From the NCBI GenBank assembly GCA_963789275.1, contig CAWBKF010000007.1, forward strand, positions 6,509 through 70,508: DNA of 64,000 nucleotides, read 5' to 3'. The notes under the pieces were generated by a model, which was given only the letters and a program-made list of their open reading frames with translations, ran no database searches and was not told the origin of the DNA. This DNA is from DAHUYF01 sp963789275. Its GTDB lineage: Bacteria > Pseudomonadota > Alphaproteobacteria > ATCC43930 > CGMCC-115725. This document shows positions 16,252-25,450 of this stretch, one piece after another (within the stretch, counting starts at the first letter, position 1; each line of letters begins with the position of its first letter). Both the position numbers and the translations under genes were made by a program.

Positions 16252-16707
16252 ATGCCGAGCAACCTCTCCGACAACCCGATCGAGCCGCTTGGCGTTGGCG
16301 AGGTCGTGGTGCGCGTCGCAGATCTGCGGCGATCGATAGCGTTTTACCGCGATGTCTTGGGATTCCGGCTAATCCGCGTGCTGCACGACGCCATTGCCTT
16401 CATGCGTGTGGCCGACGGCGTCGAAGGGCATACGCAGATCATCGGTCTCTTCAGCCGCGACTGGCCGTCCAATCGCGAAGGGAAAACCTGGGACGGGAGC
16501 GATCCGCGGCTATCGACCCTGCACCATTTCGCAATCGAGATTTCGCTTGGCGCGCATGACCGCGTTCTCGATTACCTTACTCGACGGGAGCTGAATCCGA
16601 ACACGCAGATCCATCCGTGGATCGGCTGGCGGTCGATCTACGTGTCCGACCCCGACGAGAACACGGTCGAATTCGTCTGCTACGATCCATCTACGCTCGC
16701 CGAGTGA
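16252..16707 (+). CDS. VOC/glyoxalase-superfamily protein, possible insertion
   Basis: From the ATG at 16252 (GGAGG four bases upstream) about 151 residues of one vicinal-oxygen-chelate domain pair: VVVRVADLRRSIAFYRDVLGFRLI, then LHHFAIEI with a metal-ligand-type His, and SIYVSDPDENTVEFVCYDP with the conserved Glu near the end. The function is unknown; VOC proteins include dioxygenases, lyases and resistance proteins. Its codon use is less G/C-biased than that of its neighbours. It is bracketed by the pdxY 3' end and a second copy of that 3' end, which suggests it was added to the locus. Confidence 0.85.
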   Translation: MPSNLSDNPIEPLGVGEVVVRVADLRRSIAFYRDVLGFRLIRVLHDAIAFMRVADGVEGHTQIIGLFSRDWPSNREGKTWDGSDPRLSTLHHFAIEISLGAHDRVLDYLTRRELNPNTQIHPWIGWRSIYVSDPDENTVEFVCYDPSTLAE

Positions 16708-16733
16708 GCTAATCAACCCCGATATCTAGGCCA

Positions 16734-16789
16734 GTGATCGAAGGGACCCATCGCTCCGGCGAGAAGGAGCTTGCGCTGGTCGCCGCGCA
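16734..16789 (+). repeat. Partial duplicate of the pdxY 3' end
   Basis: This 56-bp segment aligns without gaps to 16075-16130 inside pdxY; the central run CGCTCCGGCGAGAAGGAGCTT is identical and most of the rest matches. In the pdxY frame it would read VIEGTHRSGEKELALVAAQ, against VIEATERSGEKELRLVAAQ in the gene. It lies 27 bp after the VOC gene stop and has no start of its own. It therefore flanks the VOC gene as a direct repeat. Confidence 0.8.
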
Positions 16790-16851
16790 GCTCGGGACGC
16801 GCGGCTTGCGGGCCGGGGCGGCACCTTCTAGCCTGTCGGCCAGGCTCAGAC

Positions 16852-19415
16852 ATGGTCGACATCTCGTTTTTGAAGGGTGGCGGCGAGATGGGCGCGCTGA
16901 TGCGCGCACATGACTGGTCGGCCTCGCCGCTCGGCCGGCCCGAAACCTGGCCGCAGGCGCTGCGCACCGCCGTGCGATTGCTGCTCAACACCCGGCACCC
17001 GGTCTATATCTTCTGGGGCGCGGACGGCGCCTGCCTCTATAACGACGCCTACCGCCAGTCGATCGGACCGGAACGTCACCCGTGCTCGCTCGGCCGTCCC
17101 GCGCGCGAGGTCTGGGACGAGACCTGGCCCATCATCGGACCGCAGATCGCCCAGGTGATGGCCGGCGATGGCGCGACCTGGCACGAGAACCAGCTCGTGC
17201 CGATCACGCGCAACGGGCGGCGCGAGGACGTCTACTGGACCTACAGCTACGGCCCCATCGATGACGAGACCGCGCCGAACGGCGTCGGCGGCGTCCTCGT
17301 CATCTGCACCGAGACCACCGATGCCGTGCGCGCGCAGCTCAGGCAGGCGTTCTGGATCAAGCTCGACCAGGCCATGCGCGACCAGGACGAGCCGCGCGAG
17401 ATCATGACCGCCGCGGGCGCGGTGCTGGGCGGGCATCTCCTGGCCGGGCGCTGCGGCTATGGCGAGGTCGATGAGACCGGCGCGTTCTTCACGGTCGAGC
17501 GGGATTGGACCGATGGCGTCATGCCGAGCCTCGCCGGGCGCTTGCGGCTCGACGATTTCGGTCCCGCCCTCATCAACGACTTCAGAGCCGGGCGCGCCGT
17601 CCGCTTGGACGACCCCCTCGCGATCCCCGCACCGATGGCAGCGCGCAAGCCTATGCCTCGATCGGCGGCATGCGGGCGGGGATTGCCGTGCCGCTGGTCA
17701 AGGGGGGCCGCTTCGTCGCCGCGCTCTATGTCCACCAGACAACGCCGCGCCGCTGGACCGACGAGGAAGAGGCGCTGGTCCGCGAGGTCGCGGAGCGCAC
17801 CTGGGCGGCGGTGCAACGGGCGCGCGCCGAGGACCGGCTGCGCCGGCTCAACGACACGCTGGAGCAGCGCGTCGCCGAGCGGACGGCGCAGGTGCTGCAG
17901 AGCAAGGCGCGCCTCAGGGCCATCTTCGAGACGAGCTATCAGTATCAGGGCCTGCTGACGCCGGAGGGCATCCTGCTCGAGGCCAATGCGATCTCGCTCA
18001 GAGGCATCGGCGCGCGGCTGGAGGATGTCGCCGGCCGGCCGTTTTGGGAGACGCCGTGGTTTGCGGCGACGCCGGGCATGCCCGAGATGGTGCGCCGCGC
18101 CATTCCGCTGGTCGCCGGCGGCGAGACCGTCAGCGCCGAGATCCACGTGGATTTGCCGGTCGGCGGCTGGCGCTGGTTCGATTTCACGATGCGCCCGATC
18201 CGCGACAGCGCCGGCGCGGTCATCGCCATCGTCCCCGAAGCGGTCGAGCTTACCCAGCGGCGCCAGGCCGAGGAGGCGCTGCGCCAGGCGCAGAAGATGG
18301 AGGCGGTCGGCCAGCTCACCGGCGGCATCGCGCACGACTTCAACAACCTCCTCACCGGCATCACCGGCGCGCTCGATCTGATCCGCCGCCGCCTCGATGC
18401 CGGGCGCACCGACGGGCTCGAGCGTTTCATGGATGCGGCCCAGAGCTCGGCGCAGCGCGCGGCCGCGCTCACCCAAAGGCTCCTCGCCTTCTCGCGACGC
18501 CAGTCGCTCGACACCAAACCGCAGCAGATCGCGACCATCGTCTCCGGCATCGAGGACATGCTGCGGCGGACGCTGGGCGAGACCATCGAGCTGAAGATGC
18601 TGCTGCCCCGGGAGCTGTGGCCGGCGCTGACCGACGCCAACCAGCTCGAGAGCGCGCTGCTCAATCTCGCCATCAACGCCCGCGACGCCATGCCGGAGGG
18701 CGGCCGGCTGACGATCGAGGCGGCGAACGTGCATCTGTCTGCCGCCGACCCGCGGCTCGAGGACGGCGTCGAGGCCGGCGACTATGTCATGATCGCCGTC
18801 TCCGACACGGGCTCGGGCATGAGCCCCGATGTGATCGCGCGCGCGTTCGATCCGTTCTTCACCACCAAGCCCATCGGCCAGGGCACCGGCCTCGGCCTCT
18901 CCATGATCTATGGCTTCATGAAGCAATCCGGTGGCCATGTGCGGATCGACAGCAGGCTCGGACGGGGCACGACGGTCATCCTCTACCTGCGCCGCGTCCT
19001 GCGCGAGGACGAGCAAGCCGCCCCGGCGCCGGACGTGCACACGCGCGGCCAGGGCGAAATGGTGCTGGTGGTCGAGGACGACACGAATGTGCGTCTGCTG
19101 ATGCTCGAAGTGCTCGACTGGCTGGGCTATCGCCATATCGAAGCGGCCGATGCCCGCACCGCCGTCGCGATCCTCGCCTCGCCGCGCGCGATCGACCTGC
19201 TGGTCACCGATGTCGGCCTGCCGCACGTCAACGGCCGCGAGCTCGCCGAGATCGCCCGCCGGCACCGCCCGGATCTCAAAGTGCTGTTCGTCACCGGCTA
19301 CGCCGAGGACGCGGCGCTGCGCGCCGATTTCCTCGCGCCCGGCATGGACTTCATGATGAAGCCCTTCACCCTCGAGGCCTTCAGCGCGAAGATCCGCGCG
19401 CTCATCGGCCGCTGA
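16852..19415 (+). CDS. Hybrid sensor histidine kinase (PAS-GAF-PAS-HisKA-HATPase-REC), one frameshift
   Basis: A soluble sensor kinase of about 850 residues; no membrane segment is seen. It has an N-terminal PAS-like domain (HDWSASPLGRPETWPQALR, NTRHPVYIFWGADG), a GAF-like domain (AGIAVPLVKGGRFVAALYVH), a coiled coil ending AERTAQVLQSK, a second PAS, the H-box GGIAHDFNNLLTGI, the N-box NLAINARDAMPEGG, G-boxes DTGSGM and GTGLGLSMIYGFMKQSGG, and a receiver domain with VVEDD, phospho-acceptor Asp in LLVTDVGLP and Lys in MMKPF. The frame breaks at about 17619-17623, where one G seems missing (GCGATCC for GCGGATCC); the other frame then continues DPRTDGSAQAYAS. A PAS kinase with its own receiver usually feeds a phosphorelay or a partner not seen here. 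Confidence 0.88.
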
Positions 19416-19430
19416 GCGGGAAGGATTTGA

Positions 19431-19521
19431 CCACGGAGACACGGAGGACACGGAGAAGGGAAGAATGGCGCGCTTCGCGCGCCGAACACACTTCTTCTCC
19501 GTGCCCTCCGTGTCTCCGTGG
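19431..19521. repeat. Inverted repeat of the ACGGAGACACGGAG family
   Basis: Two 27-bp arms (19431-19457 and 19495-19521) are inverted complements with a single mismatch; each contains the direct motif CACGGAG repeated. The 37-bp loop contains the further palindrome GGCGCGCTTCGCGCGCC-like core. The same arms recur at 39484-39690, where the loop is far longer. It lies between the histidine kinase and LysR genes, which converge here, and could form a bidirectional stem. Confidence 0.9.
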
Positions 19522-19562
19522 TGCACCTTCTTGCGCTTGCGCGGATTCAGTTGCTCCGCGGC

Positions 19563-20459
19563 TCAGGCGGTCCCGCCGGCAGGCGCGGCGGCGTCGAAGC
19601 TGTCGCGCAGCAGGCTGGCGATGACGAAATCCGCGAGCCGGTCGGCGGCCGGGCTGGGCCGGCCGGGGCAGCGATGCATCACCACATCGACTTCCGGCAG
19701 GTCGGGGAAGGATTCGGGCCGGCCGAGCACGCGCATGCCGGCGACCAGCGCGCTCTTCGCCACGACGCTGACGGCGAAGCCCGAGAACACCGCCGCCTGC
19801 AGGCCGCTGATGCTCTCGCTGACGCAGGCGAGCCGCCACGGCCGGCCGATGCGGTCGAGCGCCGCGAGCGCGGCGTCGCGATAGAGGTTGCCGCGCGGCA
19901 GCAGCGCCAGCGGCACCGGATTCTCGCTGTAGGCGGCATGGCCCTGGCCGCCGACCCAGACCAGCGGCTCCTTGCGGATGAACTCGCCGGCGCGGATGCC
20001 CGGCATGGCGGTCACCAGCGCGATGTCGATGGCGTTGGCGTCGATCTCCTCCATCAGCGTGCGGCTCAGCGCGCAGCGCACATCGACCTCGACGCCGGGA
20101 TATGCGGCGCGGAAGCTGGTCAGGATCTGCGGCAGCAGATAGGCCGCGTAGAGATCGGGGGTGCCGAGCACGACCCGCCCCTCGACATGCTTGGCGTTCA
20201 TCCGCTGCCACAGCTCGTCATGCATGCGCAGGATGGCGCGCGCATAGCCCAACAGCACCTCGCCGTCGCGCGTCGGCTTCGGCCGGCGCGCCATCGGCTC
20301 GAAGAACTGCTTGCCCGTCTGCTCCTCGAGGCGGCGGATCTGGAGCGTGATCGCCGGCTGGGTCCGTCCCATCCGGCGGGCCGCCTCGGTGACGCTGCCG
20401 GTCTCCACCACGGCCACGAAGGAGCGCAGCGACCGGATGTCGAGATGCCCCGCGGTCAT
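19563..20459 (-). CDS. LysR-family transcriptional regulator
   Basis: About 298 residues. N-terminal winged helix-turn-helix: RSLRSFVAVVETGSVTEAARRMGRTQPAITLQIRRLEEQ, then a LysR substrate-binding domain (VVLGTPDLYAAYLLPQIL through the C-terminus). The ATG at 20457-20459 is preferred because the conserved fold begins directly after it. It is transcribed divergently from the solute-binding protein gene across a 175-bp region that holds a T-N11-A type site, the standard arrangement for a LysR protein controlling its neighbour. The inducer is probably the imported or oxidised compound; that is inference. Confidence 0.92.
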   Translation of the reverse strand: MTAGHLDIRSLRSFVAVVETGSVTEAARRMGRTQPAITLQIRRLEEQTGKQFFEPMARRPKPTRDGEVLLGYARAILRMHDELWQRMNAKHVEGRVVLGTPDLYAAYLLPQILTSFRAAYPGVEVDVRCALSRTLMEEIDANAIDIALVTAMPGIRAGEFIRKEPLVWVGGQGHAAYSENPVPLALLPRGNLYRDAALAALDRIGRPWRLACVSESISGLQAAVFSGFAVSVVAKSALVAGMRVLGRPESFPDLPEVDVVMHRCPGRPSPAADRLADFVIASLLRDSFDAAAPAGGTA

Positions 20460-20482
20460 GGCGACATAACTCCCGCTTATGC

Positions 20483-20501
20483 TTGCGATTAACATTTGCA
20501 A
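20483..20501. promoter_or_regulatory. Candidate LysR binding site
   Basis: TTGC-N11-GCAA, a 4-11-4 inverted repeat with the LysR T-N11-A core, sits in the divergent region 24 bp upstream of the regulator start and about 130 bp before the binding-protein gene. This is the usual place for a recognition-binding site that both autorepresses the regulator and activates the divergent operon. Confidence 0.5.
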
Positions 20502-20634
20502 TTTCTGTACCGGAGCAAGTGGACTTATGGTCTCTCCAAAGTTCGATGGCGCCGGACCAAGTGATGCACAGATTTTCACCAGAGTGCTCACAATGTGGAC
20601 GATTTGCGCCGGCACAGACTAATCGGAGGGCCAG

Positions 20635-21972
20635 ATGAGCGAACGCCGGAGCAAGCACGGTATTTCTAAGGGAAACGGCAAGACTACTCTCGTGTCGCGC
20701 CGCAACGTCTTGAAGGGCACGGCCGCAGCCATCGGCACCGCGGCCGGCAGCGGGGTCATCGGCGCGCCGATGATCTGGGCGCAGGAGATCAAGGACATCA
20801 CGCTGACCCATATCGGCGTGTCCTATTCGGTGGTGCAGGCGATCGGCGATCAGGCGCAGAAGGATCTGGGCTTCAAGGTCGTGATGCAGAACCTCGACAC
20901 CTCGGCCGCGCTCACGCGCTTCATCACCCAGCCGAAATCGGTCGACATCCCCGATCTCGAGGGCTGGCAGGCCAAGGTGGCGGTGGCGCACGGGCTGGTG
21001 CAGGGCATCGAGGTCAAGCGCGTCAAAGAATTCGACAACATGCTGCCGATCTTCACCAAGGGCGAATACGAGGGGAAGAAGGTGTCACGCCAGGGCATCT
21101 CGCCCTATGAGGCGATGTATGTCGAGACCAAGGACGCCACCAAGATCGTCGAGGGCGTGCACGACTACATGACCATGCTGCCGCAGGTCTACAATTGCGA
21201 CAGCCTGGGGTACCGGCCCGACCTGCTCGATCATCCCGTGACCCAGTGGAAGGATCTGTACGATCCCAAATACAAGGGCAAGGCGGCGATCCTCGACGTG
21301 CCGAACATCGGCATCATGGACGCGGCGCTCGCCTGCGAATTGCGCGGCGACATCGTCTACAAGAACAAGGGCAACATGACGCGGGCAGAGATCGACACCA
21401 CGATCAACGCGCTCATCGCGCTCAAGAAGGCCGGCCAGTTCCGCGCCACTTGGACGACCTTCGAGCAGTCGGTCGAGCTGATGGCCTCGGGCGAGGTGAT
21501 CCTGCAATCGATGTGGTCGCCGGCGGTCACCGCCGTGCTGGCCAAAGGCATCCCCTGCATCTACGCGCCGGTCAACCAGCGGCCCGACGGCAAGGAAGGC
21601 TATCGCGGCTGGTGCAACGGCATGGGGCTGATGAAGCACCTCAGCGGCAAGAAGCTCGACGCGGCCTACGAATATCTCAACTGGTACTATTCGGGCTGGC
21701 AGGGCGCCTTCGTCGCGCGGCACGGCTATTACAGCCCGGTGCCGAAGACCGCCGAGAAGTTCATGGACGCCAACGAGTACGGCTACTGGTATCTCGGCAA
21801 GCCGGCCGTGGACGTGATCAAGGACCCCTATGGGGCGCCGATCGCCAAGCCCGGCGCGGTGCGCGACGGCGGCTCCTTCATCGAGCGCTTCACCAACATC
21901 TCGTGCTGGAACACGGTGATGGACGAGAACCAGTACATGATCCAGCGCTGGAACGAGTTCAAGGCCGCCTGA
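20635..21972 (+). CDS. ABC transporter periplasmic binding protein, PotD/PotF-like, Tat-exported
   Basis: 445 residues. The N-terminus carries a twin-arginine signal (SRRNVLKG followed by a small-residue hydrophobic stretch, cleavage expected near IWAQ). The mature part belongs to the spermidine/putrescine-type solute-binding proteins (cluster 1, iron/polyamine/ opine type), with LYDPKYKGKAAILDVPN and WTTFEQSVELMASGEVILQSMWSP as typical ligand-site blocks. GGAGGGC lies close upstream of the ATG. It is followed by two permease genes and an ATPase gene, completing an importer. Ligand unknown; polyamine-type transporters also carry amino acid derivatives and opines. Export in folded form is implied by the Tat signal. 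Confidence 0.92.
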   Translation: MSERRSKHGISKGNGKTTLVSRRNVLKGTAAAIGTAAGSGVIGAPMIWAQEIKDITLTHIGVSYSVVQAIGDQAQKDLGFKVVMQNLDTSAALTRFITQPKSVDIPDLEGWQAKVAVAHGLVQGIEVKRVKEFDNMLPIFTKGEYEGKKVSRQGISPYEAMYVETKDATKIVEGVHDYMTMLPQVYNCDSLGYRPDLLDHPVTQWKDLYDPKYKGKAAILDVPNIGIMDAALACELRGDIVYKNKGNMTRAEIDTTINALIALKKAGQFRATWTTFEQSVELMASGEVILQSMWSPAVTAVLAKGIPCIYAPVNQRPDGKEGYRGWCNGMGLMKHLSGKKLDAAYEYLNWYYSGWQGAFVARHGYYSPVPKTAEKFMDANEYGYWYLGKPAVDVIKDPYGAPIAKPGAVRDGGSFIERFTNISCWNTVMDENQYMIQRWNEFKAA

Positions 21973-22050
21973 GGATTGGACGGTAACCGGAGGGCGGCGG
22001 CGCGGCCGTCCGCCCTCCCCCTGCGGAGCGACGAGGATGCGGGTTAAGCG

Positions 22051-22914
22051 ATGGTGTCGGCTCGGACGAGGTTAGCGCTTCAGGTTCTGCCCCTGGTGGC
22101 CGTGCTGCTGGTATTTTTCGTGTTCCCCTTGTTCATCGTGCTGGCCGTCAGCTTCTTCCATTATGACGATATGGGAATGAAGCCCGGCTTCACGCTGGAG
22201 AACTACGCCGCGGTTCTCGATACCGGCCTCACCTACAGCCTCTACTGGTCGATGATCAAATTCGCGGTCATCACCTGGGCATGCACCTTGGTCATCGGCT
22301 TTCTCGTGGCGTATTTCCTGGTCTTCCACGTGCGCAGCAAGCTGATCGCCATCGGCCTCTTCCTGGTGTGCACGGTGCCGTTCTGGACGTCGAACATCAT
22401 CCGGATGATTTCCTGGCTGCCGCTGCTCGGCAAGCAGGGGTTGATCAACAGCGCGCTGATCGGCACCGGCGTCATCCACCAGCCGCTGCAATTCCTGCTG
22501 TTCTCCGATTTCTCGGTGGTGGTCTCCTACGTGCACATCTTCACGATCTTCATGATCGTGCCGATCTTCAACACGATGAGCCGCATCGACCGGGCGCTGT
22601 TCGAAGCCGCGCGCGATGCCGGCCTCAGCCGGCTCCAGACCATGCTCCAGGTGGTGATCCCGCTGACCAAGAACGGCATCGCGCTGGGATCGATCTTCGT
22701 CGTCACGCTGGTGATGGGCGATTTCTACATCGTCAAGGTGCTGAGCGGCGGCAGCCGGGCCTCGATCCTGTCGGCGGTCTCCGACGACATCTCCACCCTG
22801 CTGTTCCCGCAGGCGGCGGCGCAGTCGGTGTTCCTGATCATCATCGTCATGCTGATGGTGGGCCTGATCCTGCGCACGGTCGACGTGCGCAAGGAACTCG
22901 TGGACCGGAAATAG
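22051..22914 (+). CDS. ABC transporter permease, PotB-like
   Basis: 287 residues, six predicted transmembrane helices, starting with LPLVAVLLVFFVFPLFIVLAV. The EAA loop that docks on the ATPase reads FEAARDAGLSRLQTMLQVVIPLTKNGI, with the conserved E-A-A-x-x-x-G spacing. It forms a heterodimeric channel with the next gene product, 10 bp downstream. It belongs to the same operon as the Tat-exported binding protein. Confidence 0.93.
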   Translation: MVSARTRLALQVLPLVAVLLVFFVFPLFIVLAVSFFHYDDMGMKPGFTLENYAAVLDTGLTYSLYWSMIKFAVITWACTLVIGFLVAYFLVFHVRSKLIAIGLFLVCTVPFWTSNIIRMISWLPLLGKQGLINSALIGTGVIHQPLQFLLFSDFSVVVSYVHIFTIFMIVPIFNTMSRIDRALFEAARDAGLSRLQTMLQVVIPLTKNGIALGSIFVVTLVMGDFYIVKVLSGGSRASILSAVSDDISTLLFPQAAAQSVFLIIIVMLMVGLILRTVDVRKELVDRK

Positions 22915-22924
22915 GGGAGCCACG

Positions 22925-23755
22925 ATGCAGAGCTCGAGCGACCGGCGACCCTGGACCTTCTATCTCCTGGCCGCAATCTTCGCCGCCTATGTGCTGTTCC
23001 TCTACGGGCCGATGTTCTGCATCTTCGTCCTGTCGTTCCAGGGCCCGCAGGGCGGGCTGGTGTTCCCGATGCGCGGCCACGGCATCTTCTGGTTCGTGCA
23101 GCTGGTGACGCAGGCCGACACCGGCGACATGGTCGGCGCGATCGGGCGCTCGCTGCCGCTGGCGCTGATCGTGATGGTGCTGACCGTGGCCGTCTCGATA
23201 TCGGCGGGGCTCGCGTTTCGCGAGAAGTTTCGCGGCGCCGGCGCGTTGTTCTATCTCGCGGTCGCGAGCTTGGTGGCGCCGGGCTACGTGCTCGGCATCG
23301 GCATCGGCCTGATGTTCGAGATCTTCGGCATCAGCGCCGATTGGTGGAGCTCGGCGCTGGGCGCGCAGCTCACCTGGACGCTGCCCTTCGGCCTCCTGAT
23401 CATGTTCGCGGTGTTCGGGCGCTTGAGCCGCTCCTACGAGGAGGCGGCGCGCGACATGGGGTCGAGCCGGACCGCGACATTGTGGCTGGTGATCCTGCCG
23501 ATCGTGCTGCCCGGCATCATCGCGGTGGCGCTCTTCGGCTTCACGCTCTCTTATGACGAATTCCCGCGGACGCTGCAGACCACGGGCGGCACGAACACGC
23601 TGCCGATCGAGATCTGGAGCATGACGCAGAACGTCACGTCGCCCTCGATCTACGCGCTGGGCACGCTGACGACGATCTTTTCCTTCGTGGTCATCGGGAT
23701 CTCGCTGTCCGCGGTGGCGCTGATCCAGCGCCGCCGGGCGGGGCGCCTGGCCTAG
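22925..23755 (+). CDS. ABC transporter permease, PotC-like
   Basis: 276 residues, about six transmembrane helices. Its EAA loop is YEEAARDMGSSRTATLWLVILPIVLPGI, and the periplasmic-side motif LSYDEFPRTLQTTGG is characteristic of the PotC group. It pairs with the preceding permease. The stop is 35 bp before the ATPase gene. Nothing unusual seen. Confidence 0.93.
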   Translation: MQSSSDRRPWTFYLLAAIFAAYVLFLYGPMFCIFVLSFQGPQGGLVFPMRGHGIFWFVQLVTQADTGDMVGAIGRSLPLALIVMVLTVAVSISAGLAFREKFRGAGALFYLAVASLVAPGYVLGIGIGLMFEIFGISADWWSSALGAQLTWTLPFGLLIMFAVFGRLSRSYEEAARDMGSSRTATLWLVILPIVLPGIIAVALFGFTLSYDEFPRTLQTTGGTNTLPIEIWSMTQNVTSPSIYALGTLTTIFSFVVIGISLSAVALIQRRRAGRLA

Positions 23756-23790
23756 TGACCGCGCACCTGACCCAGGAGCAAGCGAGCTAG

Positions 23791-24936
23791 ATGGACGGAC
23801 GGGGTACGATCGAGCTGGTGGGCTTGTTCAAGCGGTTCGCCGACGGCACCGTGGCGGTGGACGGCGTCAACCTGAGGATCGAGGACGGCGCCTATTGCTG
23901 TCTGCTGGGACCGTCGGGCTGCGGCAAGACCACCATTCTGCGCATGGTCGCCGGCCACGAGACGCCGACGGAGGGCGAGATCCTGATCGGCGGCGAGAAC
24001 GTCGTCGGCCTCGAGCCGCGCCAGCGCGGCACCGCCATGATGTTCCAGAACTACGCGCTCTTCCCGCATCTCTCGGTGCGCGACAACATCGCCTTCGCGC
24101 TGCGCGCCCAGGGCATCGAGAAGAAGGAGCGCTACCGGGCGGTCGACGCGGTGATCGAGCAGGTCCAGCTCACGGCGCTCGCCAACCGCATGCCGAACCA
24201 GCTTTCCGGCGGCCAGCAGCAGCGCGTGGCGCTGGCGCGCGCCATCGTCACCAAGCCGCGCGTCCTGCTGCTCGACGAGCCGCTCTCGGCGCTCGATGAG
24301 TTCCTTCGCCTCCAGATGCGCTCCGAGCTGCGCGAGATGCAGAAGCGGCTCGGCATCACCTTCATCCATGTCACCCACACCCAGCTCGAAGCCGTGGCCG
24401 TGGCCGAGCAGGTCGTGGTCATGGACAAGGGCAAGATCGAGCAGACCTCCTCGGCGCGCGGCATCTATGCCGATCCCGCCAGTCCCTATGTCGCGCGCTT
24501 CATGGGCGGCCAGAATGTGCTCACGGGAACGGTCCAGAGCTTCGCCGGCGGACGCGCCACGCTGAAGGGCGCGGGCGGCCAGCACTTCGAGCTCGCGGGT
24601 GACGCGCATCACCTTGCCGTGGGCTCGGTGGTCACTTTCGCGGTGCGCCGCGACGAGGTGCTGCTGGCCAAGGCGGTCGCGGCGCCGGCCTTGGGCGTGA
24701 ACGCGCTCAGCGCCCGCGTCACCATGACCGAGTACCAGGGCATCTACGTCAAGGTCACGCTCGCCGTCGATCTCGGTCCCGGCCAGGTGAACGGCGCCGA
24801 CGAATTCGTCGCTTACGTTCCCGAAGCCGATTTCTTCGCGAGCGCCATTCAGATCGGCGATGCCGTGGTCGCGTCCTGGCAGACCGGAAGCGTCCGCATT
24901 CTTGCCGGCGATGCCAACGCCTTTCCACGACATTGA
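23791..24936 (+). CDS. ABC transporter ATP-binding protein, PotA-like
   Basis: 381 residues. Walker A GPSGCGKTT, Q-loop MMFQNYALFPHLSV, signature LSGGQQQR, Walker B VLLLDEPLSALDE and the switch His in FIHVTHTQLEA are all intact. A C-terminal TOBE domain (about residues 270-375) is typical of MalK/PotA-type ATPases. It energises import by the two permeases. The 3' end comes within 32 bp of coxS, so importer and molybdenum enzyme genes are likely on one transcript. Confidence 0.94.
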   Translation: MDGRGTIELVGLFKRFADGTVAVDGVNLRIEDGAYCCLLGPSGCGKTTILRMVAGHETPTEGEILIGGENVVGLEPRQRGTAMMFQNYALFPHLSVRDNIAFALRAQGIEKKERYRAVDAVIEQVQLTALANRMPNQLSGGQQQRVALARAIVTKPRVLLLDEPLSALDEFLRLQMRSELREMQKRLGITFIHVTHTQLEAVAVAEQVVVMDKGKIEQTSSARGIYADPASPYVARFMGGQNVLTGTVQSFAGGRATLKGAGGQHFELAGDAHHLAVGSVVTFAVRRDEVLLAKAVAAPALGVNALSARVTMTEYQGIYVKVTLAVDLGPGQVNGADEFVAYVPEADFFASAIQIGDAVVASWQTGSVRILAGDANAFPRH

Positions 24937-24967
24937 TCGCGCCGGCGCGACAAGGAGCAGGGTTGCC

Positions 24968-25435
24968 ATGGATATCACGCTGACGGTCAATGGGCGGCAG
25001 GTGACGGCGTCGGTCGAGGCCAGCGCGCTGCTGTCGGCGCTGCTGCGCGAGACGCTCGGGCTGACCGGGACGCATATCGGCTGCGATACCAGCCAATGCG
25101 GCGCCTGCACCGTGCTGGTCGATGGCAGATCGATCAAGAGCTGCACCATCCTCGCCGCCGAAGCCGCGGGCGCGACGGTCGTCACCATCGAGGGCCTGGC
25201 GGTGGATGGCGCGCTCCATCCGATGCAGCAGGCGTTTCATGACAATCACGGGCTGCAATGCGGCTTTTGCACGCCGGGCATGGTGATGAGCGCGGTCGAT
25301 CTCGTCGCGGTCACGCCCGACCCGTCGGAGGTGGAGATCCGCTCCTGGCTCAAGGGCAATATCTGCCGCTGCACCGGCTATCAGAACATCGTCAAGGCCA
25401 TCCGCGCCGGGGCGACCGCCCTGCGCAGCGCCTGA
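24968..25435 (+). CDS. coxS: Molybdenum hydroxylase (CoxS-like) [2Fe-2S] subunit
   Basis: About 155 residues from the ATG at 24968. It has two cluster-binding motifs: the plant-ferredoxin type GCDTSQCGACTVLVDG and the C-terminal helical type CGFCTPGM followed by CRCTGYQNIVKAI. These carry electrons from the Mo site to FAD in xanthine dehydrogenase-family enzymes. The order S-L-M here differs from the M-S-L order of true aerobic CO dehydrogenase. The symbol marks the family; the substrate need not be CO. Confidence 0.9.
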   Translation: MDITLTVNGRQVTASVEASALLSALLRETLGLTGTHIGCDTSQCGACTVLVDGRSIKSCTILAAEAAGATVVTIEGLAVDGALHPMQQAFHDNHGLQCGFCTPGMVMSAVDLVAVTPDPSEVEIRSWLKGNICRCTGYQNIVKAIRAGATALRSA

Positions 25436-25450
25436 GGAGGAGGCTCACCC

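Noticed and set aside
17457..19526. A 689-codon minus-strand frame over the histidine kinase gene
   Set aside because: Antisense of conserved kinase motifs; composition of a shadow.
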